Assembly: GCA_002205965.3 (NCBI GenBank)
Contig: NADL03000031.1
Location: forward strand, 588,280-652,279
Reading direction: 5' to 3'
Origin: Kappaphycus alvarezii
Taxonomy: Eukaryota; Rhodophyta; Florideophyceae; Gigartinales; Solieriaceae
DNA length: 64,000 nucleotides
The notes below the pieces were generated by a model that saw only the letters and a program-made list of their open reading frames with translations, was not told the origin of the DNA and made no database searches. Position 1 is the stretch's first letter, and each line of letters starts with the position of its first letter. The translations under genes and the position numbers were made by a program. Shown piece after piece: positions 55,849-64,000 of the stretch.

Positions 55849-58800
55849 ATGGCGCAAATGTTCCGTGCCTGTTTTAGCATCAAGCAGCTCAACATCATCT
55901 CCGATGCGATGTCAGAGAAGGCTCTTCGTCCTGTCGATAATGCCACTGTCGAAGTTATTGCGGAGGACATGAAAAGTTTTGGTTTTGACCAAGCGAAGAG
56001 AGGAACATTTATCATGGGAATCAAGACTTCGCATAGAGCTCACTTCAACGATGTCGCGCCCGGCTCTATGAAGGGAATGGTTTGGAACTTGAGCGCCAGG
56101 GAATTAGAAGCACTTCCATCCATAGATCTATGCACCTCACAAGCGGACGCCGAGTCGGATCTGAAAGAATTCATTTTTATTGATGGCCGTCACCGACACA
56201 GGAGCATTGTTCAGGCCTTCTCCGATCGGGATGACATACTGGAAACGTACTTGTACTTTGATGTTTTCCTCAATATACCTACAAGCCAGGCCTTAGTGAT
56301 GTCTTACAACGCATCTCGCATTGCGAAATCGTCAGTTCCGTGCTTTCTCGACGAGTTGATCTGTATGAGAGGCCAGAAGTCCAAGCACGAATTACATTCT
56401 GCGATGAGGTTGTCGAAGAAACAGGTATCCGTTCTGAAGCATTTGAATGCCTGCATTACTCCCCTTTCACAGAGAGTGATCCAGCGTTGGCGCTCTTTGG
56501 GCCTCTTCTCGCTATCTAACATCATGGACAGGGGAAACAGAATGCTATGGACTCTTTTGCATGCTTTTTCGCCTGGTACCATCAGATTGACGATGATGCG
56601 AAGGGGAAGAAAGAGCGCACTTTGCTCATCTCTTCACGCAGCTTCTATGTATTCTCATTCCCGTTTGATGTTGGCTATGCAAGGATTTGTGTTCGCCGCT
56701 ATTGTTGTTGTCTACCGGCAGGTTCACAAGAAAAATGGCTCCTTAAGCGCCGCGGGAGTTCTTGAAAGGGTATCCAGCAGCATTACGATCGCTATGCTGG
56801 ATATACTACCGAGATGGAAAGCCGAAAACAACAGTCTATCAGATGCACAGAAAATGTTTTGGGCGCTTTTTGTGACTTCGATTTCTTCCACTGCCCCATT
56901 TGATCAAGATTTGGAACAAGCTCATTCTAAATTTCGCGAGGTGTTGCAGGGTGTGGGTTCGGTCGAATTTGCTTGTGAAGATCTTGCACCAGCAAAACAT
57001 CTATTCGACTCCATCCAGTCTCGTCTTTCCTCACCAGCTCGTGGCATGAAAATTGGGAAGGGCACAAAGAAGCCAGATGAAGCAACATCCCCTCCAAAAA
57101 AGAAAATGCGAGTCGAAAGTCATGACGTATCTGACGTAATTGTTGAGGGGAAATCTCAAGAGGCTGCTGACGAAATCACCGAAACGATCTCCGAATACAT
57201 ACCAACGGGGAGTAGTCCCAACGTCATTGTTGCTCCGATCCCCCAAAACACCGTGGATACCAATCCAAAGCTCGAGGTGGTGGAACCTATTTTGAAAGTA
57301 AGGGAGAAACGCGCCTCGGTCGCAAAGGTGGTACATCTTACGTCAAAAGAAGTTATGGGGAGGGAAAAGATTCTTCAAATATCTGATGATAGCGTTGGAA
57401 GCACGGACGAGAAGTGTCTTGATGTTCGGAACGTGGAGAAAGTGAAGATGCATATGCCAGCACGTGAGGAAGCTGATGAAGAGGTTGCAGACCGAACCGA
57501 AGACGATGCTGCAATTATGATTCTGCCTTCAAGCGCCCGCAGGCACCGAGAAAATACTCATTTAAGTGTTAGAAAGACTCGGAGTAGCGAAAGGCTGCGC
57601 TCTAAAAGGGACTTCTGCGATTCCCATCGCAGTAATGAGGTCAAGACGCAGCGCGAACAGGTCCCCTCGCAAAAGGCCAAACGAAAGAACTTCCCGGGAA
57701 AACGGGCATCTGAGCCTACCCCTCAACCGTCGAGTTCATGTGGACGTATTGATCCAGAAGTTCGACGCAAAATTGCGTGCGCCTCAAACTGTCTCGAGCT
57801 GGCTGATAAATACCTACAACAAATCGAAATCGTTCAGGTATCGCAGCATGAAGAGAGAATTCTCGAAATCGAGCCGGAACCTCTCCACAATGGAGCGAAA
57901 TGGATTGGCTTCTTCAAGTCCTATGATAACTGCTACGGACATACTGTCTCCGAAGTACTTGAAGAGATTTTCCTTAAGAACTATAACATGGAGTATGCCA
58001 TAATAATGAACGAGACTGCCGTTATGTCTCCTGAGAAGTCATTTGGAAATGGAAAGCTTAAATTATACTCTCAGACGATCGTTGTCTCGCCAGAGTTCGA
58101 TGGGTCTTTGTCGAATATTGCTTCGACATGCATCTGCCACTTTTTGGTTTACGCTAATATCCCTGAGATCCAAACATCGCTTAAAATTCAGTCGTTGAGC
58201 TCCGAGGGTTTAGAAAGTGACCTTCACGCATTTCTCAAATTGGAGTTTAGCAAAATCATGCAGAGATTCCCTCGTTATAAAATTCTCGACGTCACCGGCG
58301 AGGATACGGAGGTTCTCAAGGAATTTCTCACCGTGACCCGTCCATCATCTCCGACAGTTTTCCGAAAGGTCATGGCATGGGTGTTCGATGGCCGGAGGTC
58401 GACATCAATTGGGGTCTTCGAGGCGTTGAGATCTATGTCCTGAAGAAGTGCCATTGTGGTGGTCATTCGGTCCTTGGAAAACATAATGAAGGTGCTTTCA
58501 ACCGCCATCCTGAAAGAGATAACCTTGACAGATCTGTTTCTGTTCCTTTTCTGATGACACTGCATCAGTCGGATAGAGTGATTTCCGAAATTGGTTTGAA
58601 GGCACATGTAAGCATTTTTCTAAGTAAGAACACCCCTACATCAGAGTCAGACTGTTACAAGAGGTTCAACGATGATGGAACTCCGGTGGAACTTGGCGCT
58701 TTCATTTCGAAGGAGCAGGCCAGGGAAATAATCCAGCGTGGGGAAAGGCCTTTGCCATTGGTTCTTGGGCAGGCATATTTAGTTGACTCAGAGAGTGGCG

Positions 58801-59150
58801 TCAAGGATCACAAGCATCGCCTATCGCCGTTTGAACAGCGGGAGCTGTTTGTAAGCGGTATAACAGATAAGCTGTACTGGCTCTTTTTCCATGACGATAG
58901 CCTAGCTTCTAAATTCAACCACAACAGTGACGGCAGTTGCGTTGTCTACGAACGGCAGCTGGACCCCGCACAGCTCACGGAAATATACTCAGAAGGAACG
59001 AAAGCGCTAAAAAAGAACCACCTTGTTGTTCCGATGTTGTACCCCAAGCTATTGGAAAGGCTGTTGAAGTCCAAACAATGCTACGAATGTCCTATATGTG
59101 GTGCTGTAGAACTACTAGTAGACTATGGAGCAAGTTACACATTCACTTAG
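55849..59150 (+). CDS. Large protein with ParB/Srx-like N-terminal domain
   Basis: Two frames, 55849-58443 (864 codons) and 58377-59150, overlap by 67 bases. They probably form one protein of about 1,090 residues, interrupted once near 58390. Residues 26-50 (ALRPVDNATVEVIAEDMKSF) and 108-122 (FIFIDGRHRHRSIVQ) match the two boxes of ParB-like folds: RP..VE.LAESI..FG, and (V/L)DG.RR..A. An Asn-rich region (MSYNASRIAKSS) follows, then a possible HTH (LSKKQVSVLKHL, residue 187 on). A basic PPKKKMRV (415-422) is a likely nuclear signal. Residues 400-650 are low complexity. The C-terminal half matches nothing I know and ends with a CPICG half-finger. The AAATGG start lies downstream of a pyrimidine-rich leader. 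DNA binding, nuclease or CTPase activity is inference from the fold. Confidence 0.7.
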
Positions 59151-59227
59151 CGTGTCATCAACTTGGGAGTAAAGAATGTAATCCGAAGCAATGGGGAGGT
59201 GCTAAAGGGTAAACAACTCGCAACCAA

Positions 59228-60356
59228 ACAGTTAAGTTAGAAGAGCTTATTTTTCAGAGCACCATGACACGTGTATTCCAAAAAATTGCCAATTACACGT
59301 GGCAAAAAGGCTCCCTGTAAACAGGGGTTATGTGACGAGATATGGTAAGAAAAACCTCCTAACCGGTGGCGGTCTTGAAAACTCCTGGACTATCATCCTT
59401 TCGCTGGGTTACATCAATGGTTTTGTGTACCAAACGGCAAAATTAGGGGTCCAGTCGTCCCCAATCGAGTTGTCGGTATCGCTGTCTAACTGTTTCAGGC
59501 ATTTTTTCTGCAGCACTTAGCGCAGTGAAGCAGCACGTTTCCTTGTTGAGGTGGCTCTTCGGCAACCAAGGCAACGTGTTTGATGACATTGGGCTACTCT
59601 ACTGCTGCGGCACAGCAACGGAGTTTAGTGGAAGTGACGTGGTCAGTGCCTTTGGTGAGGGTGAGGTGGGTGGAAATGAGTTGAGAGGCTTGATGCAAGA
59701 GGGAAGGATGGAGTGAGGGCAACTGATAGAGGAAGCGCCAGCATGGATCTGCAGGAACTTCCGTCATTCTCACGGTTGATTCGTAGACTAGTCGTCCTAT
59801 CATTCCGGAATTTCTTGATCGGAAGTGCCGCGACCTTGTGGGAGACGAGCTCGAGACGGAGTTTTGCCAACATTAAAACATTTTTAGTCCCTTGTGCAGA
59901 TGCTCGCGCCAGTCATTCCCATCTTTGTCAAAAAACCCCGAAAATCCCCTAAAGTTGCCACCATTTGTGTTTGTGGATGAATTGAATCAAGGGCTGGATT
60001 ACGTGAATGAGGGAAGAATAATGAGAATGATGTTTGAGGATGCCGAAAAGGAGAATGCGCCACAGAGTTTCGTCATAACGCCGAAACTTTTGCCTGATTT
60101 ACCTTTTTATGCCCATACCAAGTCGCATATCATTTTTAATGGAAGAGTAACCGGCAAAGATATGCTCTCCTGACAGTTTCCATTACATTTTGGAAAGGTA
60201 TATGTTTTGGAAGGCCGAAATTCTTACTGGAAAAAAGGTTTTTCATGTTAAGTTACAGTGCAGTAAACAGTTAGAGAGCTTACTTTTCTAGTGCCTGTGG
60301 ACACGTGTATTTCAAAAAATTTCCAATTACACGTGGCAAAAAGGCTCTCTGTATAA
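59228..60356 (+). repeat. Pair of 100-base direct repeats (59228-59330 and 60262-60356)
   Basis: Both copies contain AACAGTTA, GAGCTTA, ACACGTGTATT, CAAAAAATT, CCAATTACACGTGGCAAAAA and GGCTC(C/T)CTGTA. They bracket a 0.9-kb stretch and lie after the ParB-like gene and before the 60561 gene. They contain E-box-like CACGTG words, so a regulatory role is possible. Confidence 0.6.
59713..60173 (+). CDS. Possible small gene of unknown function, frameshifted
   Basis: One frame (59713-59952) begins near MDLQELPSFSRLIRRLV. Another (59892-60173) gives PPFVFVDELNQGLDYVNEG and MRMMFEDAEKENAPQSF, with a balanced, gene-like composition and a stop at 60173. No domain is recognised. It may be a remnant of a third member of the unit's gene set, cut out between the 100-base repeats. 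Confidence 0.35.
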
Positions 60357-60560
60357 TGATTTGGTTTTACCCATGGTGCAATTATCTTATCCCGGTAAAT
60401 CTGCCGGGTGAAGACTCCTCGACGTGCTTTCCCGCGCAATACCTCTGCTCTATTGGAAATGCATTGCGCCGCTGAAGAGTGTCAATAAATAGCCACTACA
60501 TCAGACCCAGTTTGATTTCAAATCGCTATTCCCTAACATATTCTCCCTCCAAATTTGGAC

Positions 60561-61727
60561 ATGTTCTTTACAGCTACGCTGAGGCAACCCGCAAAGACAG
60601 TTCCCGTCTGCGTCCTCTTCGACAGCGATCCTGATTCCCCAGGATCGGTTGAGCAACACCAAAGTCTTCCAGACGCTGTGCGGGTGAAATTCGACTTGGA
60701 GAGGTATCACAAATTTGGTACACTTCCCCAAGTGACGATGGTGGGTCCTGTGACTCCAGAAAATTCGCCATTTGTCATGAGTGGAGGTTTAGGGGCTGAT
60801 GAAGCCCCGGGATGCGTCTCATTGACTACACCGGTGGGAGTTTGGAGGCTTGGCCTAAATCCATTCTTCAAGGAGACCAAGGATCTCGTCCATTTATCGC
60901 AAAAATCTGGGCTTCCACAGGAAGGAATGTTTTTATCAGGCCAGAATATTGGATCTGCCAGAATTACGAAGAAGAAGTTGAGCGAGATGAGCCCGTGTGA
61001 AAAATGGATTGCCGGTCTCGCTCTTCGACTCGTTCAATCGACATTAGCGGTAGTAAAGTCTGTACGAAAAATATACCCTGTTGTGGCGCCAGTGCGGAAA
61101 AGCTTGAGAAATTCGAACAGGTTCTGGGTGTGGTATCCATCGGCAAAACCACGTTGTCTTAGGTCTTGGCTTGAGCATTTGTGGGTTGGAGGTATCAAGG
61201 CTGAGCAAGAAGGTAATCTAGAACAAGTATATCCCCATATTGCAGGGTTCTATTTGTCCATACCTTTCATGCAAGAAACTAGGAAGGATGACCTGGCGAA
61301 ACTAGCTTTTTTGGAGGAAGAGGGATCTACGTACATCCCCATATCATTACGGGATATGATCGTTGGAGCAACAGCCGAGTTTCTAGCCCGTCTAGAGGTA
61401 CGAGCACCAAGAGATGAACGCAAAGGCCTTCTGGACTGGGGTTTCAGGTATAAAACGCAAGTTATTGAAGCATTCGTCCTCGAGGAGGCTACGGAAATAT
61501 TCCTCTACGGTCCAGTCCGATCCGGGGAACCGCGGCGTGGAAGAGACTTTTGGGAGGAACAGGCATTATCACATTCAAAGGGAGTCCCAGCACATAGATT
61601 TATCACTTCTTTCTCCAAACTTTGTGACAGAAATGAGAATAGAATGACAGTTCTCACACACAGAAACGTCGTTCAAAATACCGAAATGAATGTACATCGG
61701 GCAGTGAAGAGAAGAAGAGTAAATTAA
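60561..61727 (+). CDS. Unknown nuclear-type protein, paralog of the convergent gene
   Basis: An uninterrupted frame of 388 codons starts at ATG 60561 (MFFTATLRQP). I recognise no domain. A core is shared with the minus-strand neighbour: WIAGLALRLV (about residue 149), FWVWYPSAKPRCLRSWLEHL (188-207), HIAGFYLSIPF, and EAFVL..IFLYGPVRSGEP near the end. The C-terminus KRRRVN is basic and may be a nuclear signal. It is one of the few long frames in the window without a frameshift, apart from its partner. It ends 19 bases before the partner's stop, so the two genes share a convergent terminus. The pair follows the ParB-like gene inside the unit. Confidence 0.7.
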   Translation: MFFTATLRQPAKTVPVCVLFDSDPDSPGSVEQHQSLPDAVRVKFDLERYHKFGTLPQVTMVGPVTPENSPFVMSGGLGADEAPGCVSLTTPVGVWRLGLNPFFKETKDLVHLSQKSGLPQEGMFLSGQNIGSARITKKKLSEMSPCEKWIAGLALRLVQSTLAVVKSVRKIYPVVAPVRKSLRNSNRFWVWYPSAKPRCLRSWLEHLWVGGIKAEQEGNLEQVYPHIAGFYLSIPFMQETRKDDLAKLAFLEEEGSTYIPISLRDMIVGATAEFLARLEVRAPRDERKGLLDWGFRYKTQVIEAFVLEEATEIFLYGPVRSGEPRRGRDFWEEQALSHSKGVPAHRFITSFSKLCDRNENRMTVLTHRNVVQNTEMNVHRAVKRRRVN

Positions 61728-61746
61728 TTTAATACAAAACTAACAG

Positions 61747-62977
61747 TTACAGCTTATTCAATTCTTCGTCAATTAGACGATCCACTTCTTCGTCAGAGTC
61801 CATATAACTACTCTCATCGCTCTCGGAGCTCTCTAAAGTGGTGAATTTGCTCCTATTATCCTTAGGAGGCTCTTGGGGTTTAGAGGTTTTCGTTTTCATC
61901 ACAGGTTCCTTCTGAACAATTTTGCCTGCTTGACTGGGCATCACTCTCACCCGGTGGCGATTCGTTTTTCCTCTGAGCTGTGGTCTTAGAAACTGAACCT
62001 TTTTTGCTCCGTTTAAGTTTAGGAGAGCCAGAGGTACCTGCTGTGTCTCTTTGGAAAGGTCTCTTCTTGGGGCGTATTTTCTTGAGAGTAGATTTTGCGG
62101 GTGCCGATGACTTAGTAGTCCCTTTTTCGGAAAAACTTTCCTTAGACGCTTCATGAACAGCAGAAACTTCTCGCGAACTATTCGTAGTGTCATTTTTGGG
62201 TCCTTTACTGCTTTTGGGAACGGTGGACCCTGAGACCGGACGCGCTTTCGACGACACTTCTTTCAGCTTGGAATGGTCGTTCTCATTCCAACCGATTTTT
62301 GACCCCATAATGAACCCAGGTAAAGATGATATGATTTGTTGGAGGTTGTCCACAGCGTTCCTCTCAACGCCGGCTGCCCTTTGGTCTACTTTCAACTTCT
62401 TCATGAACGATGACCAACGATCGGAGGCATTAGAACCATGCACTGCGGATCGATATGGGCCGAGACATCCAGAAAAAATTAAAGGATTTAGGGGAAGCAC
62501 GAAGCAGTCCACCACCTCATTAAAGGAGAAAACTGACGCCCCTGGCGGAGAGGAAGACTTGGGAACGTCAATATTCAAGGGGAGCGTGATTTGAAGGAAT
62601 CGGCTGGATCCTTGCTCCACTTCGTAAGCTTGAAGTCCATTTGAGTCCAGGGGCTCTTCGTCAAAAACGACTCTCATGAGCTCCTTAGGGCCCTGACTGG
62701 GAAGCGTGAACCTGTAGAAACCTTCTAGGGACGGTAATATGTTCAGCAGGTCGTTCGAGTCATATCCCCTTCCCTTTGAAAGAAACTCAATCCACTTCAC
62801 GAGCGATCGAGGGGTAGCGGACGGATACCACATCACCCATTGATTTTGCGTCTTGCATCCTTTCATAGGCAGTTTGCGATCCAGTTGATCACGATTCGCC
62901 TTCGGCAATACGCACACGGTGAGAAATGCACGTGTCAGAACGAAGCGGCTCACTGCAAGAGTCCCTATCCAAATCAT
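61747..62977 (-). CDS. Unknown protein, truncated paralog of the 60561 gene
   Basis: The minus frame from 62977 begins MIWIGTLAVSRFV. That corresponds to about residue 147 of the convergent gene, so roughly 145 N-terminal residues are absent, and the codons upstream run straight into the G-rich array at 62998. The shared core is WVMWYPSATPRSLVKWIEFL, LEGFYRFTLPSQG and DCFVLPLNPLIFSGCLGPYR. The C-terminal 150 residues are Ser/Lys-rich with KKIRPKKRP and KLKRSKKGS, likely nuclear signals. A one-base shift near 61930 moves reading from a frame stopping at 61880 to one with an acidic end (MDSDEEVDRLIDEELNKL) stopping at 61747. The latter is the more likely true C-terminus. Function is unknown. 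Confidence 0.65.
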
Positions 62978-62989
62978 CGCTGCCTCCTT

Positions 62990-64000
62990 TCCGGGGCGTT
63001 TTTTAGGGGTTTTTAAGGGTTTTAGGGTTTTTAGGGGATTTAGGGGTTTTTTTTGGGTGTTAGGGTTTTAGGGGATTTAGGGGTTTTAGGGGTTTTAGGG
63101 GTTTTAGGGGTTTTTATGGGATTAGGGGTTTTTAGGGGTTTAGGGGTTTATAGGGGATTTAGGAGATTTAGTTACCGGCCTGGTGGGGATTTGGGTGGCC
63201 GAGGGGATTTGTTGCACATGTTATTTATATGTTGCGATAAGGCTTGTATGTCCTTGGCAGAATTCAGGAGTGCTTCATTGTCTTCCTACAACAGTTGAAG
63301 GCATAGAAGTAAAAATATTTGGGTTATGACAATTTTGCGAAAATGTCGATTTTGTCTATTTTTGATGCGGTTGTACCGTTTTTCTAGGAAATGGATTACA
63401 GACCTATATTAACCGTTATTATTTAAGAAATGGATGGAGTAGGCAGTGTATCACAACAATTTTATGAAAAGTGTGCAAAGATAGCGTCATGCAGACTCGT
63501 GGTGTTGCCATGTTTTAAGGCGGTTTTGACGGTAAACTCGATTTTGTGGAGTGTTTGTTCAACTAAAGCATGAATCTTGTGCTGAGGTGGTCCCTTGATA
63601 GTGGTATTCAGCGTCTATATTATATTTGTGTGCTGCGACCATGGCCTACGCAGTGATATGGGTCGGGGCTACCTGATTTTCCCTACTAGATCCAGTTTTT
63701 GAGATTGCAGTGAAACCCGATGAAACGAAACAGTTGATATTAGTAAGGTTTATGTTGGATACGCTGCAAGTCAAACTCTGCATAAAAGTGGCCAATGCAA
63801 AAAACTTGCTCTCCAAGCGAAGTGATGACGCTCTGTTTGCGACAAGTGATCCAATGTGCTCTTAGTGTGTTCTTGGGACCTTGTAAAGTGAGCTGGATAC
63901 AAATTCGCTTTTATCCGAAAAACTCCGCAAGGAATCGTTAGTAGTAAGAAATTGGGTAAGGTTTCCTGAACACGAGGAATCTGCTGAATTTACATAGGTG
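62990..64000 (+). repeat. Long direct repeat, copy 2, with a longer telomere-like array
   Basis: The array at 62998-63170 is built of TTTTAGGGG, TTTAGGGG and TTAGGGTTTT words, longer than at copy 1. The unique part from TTACCGGCCTGGTGGGG (63169) runs to the end of the window, matching copy 1 up to 54213, so its right border is not visible. It differs from copy 1 by scattered substitutions and small indels. Confidence 0.85.

Noticed and set aside
60555-60560. Start codon of the 60561 gene at 60555
   Set aside because: The codon at 60555 is TTG. The first ATG is at 60561 and is the more likely eukaryotic start.
1-64000. CRISPR arrays, bacterial operons, ribosomal RNA or standard tRNA genes
   Set aside because: No regularly spaced identical repeats, ribosome-binding sites or rRNA blocks were seen. 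The only tRNA-like sequence is the degenerate repeat at 14.6 and 30.6 kb.
53310-64000. Reading the direct repeats as ordinary retrotransposon LTRs
   Set aside because: I found no TG..CA ends, primer site, polypurine tract, gag or pol in the interior. It is kept as an open alternative, not called.

Overview
This is nuclear DNA from a eukaryote with compact, intron-poor housekeeping genes set in a repeat-rich background. The conserved genes are RFC1 (large subunit of the clamp loader), the coatomer beta subunit, and a GGQ-type release factor with one 177-base GT..AG intron. A repeat-rich, intron-poor alga such as a florideophyte red alga would fit, but that is inference and no marker here proves the lineage. 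Nearly every long reading frame, including RFC1 and coatomer beta, carries several one-base frameshifts. Residual sequencing indels are therefore as likely as real decay, and 'pseudogene' calls should be read with that in mind.

Layout. 1-6.8 kb: a broken PIF/Harbinger transposase, then a decayed Ty1/copia element on the minus strand. 6.8-9.5 kb: RFC1. 9.5-13.3 kb: two truncated LINEs, both of a class with a C-terminal restriction-like endonuclease (REL). 13.8-14.4 kb: the release-factor gene. 14.5-20.3 kb: a tRNA-like repeat, then a Ty3/gypsy element sprinkled with a GGACnGGCCnGTCC-type palindrome. 20.3-28.6 kb: a pile of REL-LINE fragments, including a large inverted repeat. 28.6-32.4 kb: a second Harbinger relic, then a Tc1/mariner element inside a second copy of the tRNA-like repeat. 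33.1-35.9 kb: coatomer beta. 37.8-44.7 kb: seven more LINE pieces from several lineages. 45.1-48.4 kb: a piggyBac-like element. 49.3-50.2 kb: a tyrosine recombinase, possibly a Crypton. 50.6-53.3 kb: noncoding DNA with local repeats.

53.3-64.0 kb is the most unusual part. Two nearly identical direct repeats of at least 0.9 kb, each headed by a telomere-like TTTTAGGGG-rich array, lie about 9.79 kb apart. Between them are a large protein with a ParB/Srx-like N-terminal domain, and a convergent pair of genes that are paralogs of each other and match no family I recognise. All three proteins carry basic nuclear-localisation-like stretches. I see no reverse transcriptase, integrase or transposase in the unit. 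It may be an undescribed selfish element, or an integrated plasmid-like or virus-like replicon.

How the parts relate: the housekeeping genes sit as islands between elements that insert into one another (LINE into LINE, Tc1 into a tRNA-like repeat, LINE-A into piggyBac). Several LINE lineages share a recurring 3' tail with the motif TGAAGTAAAG.
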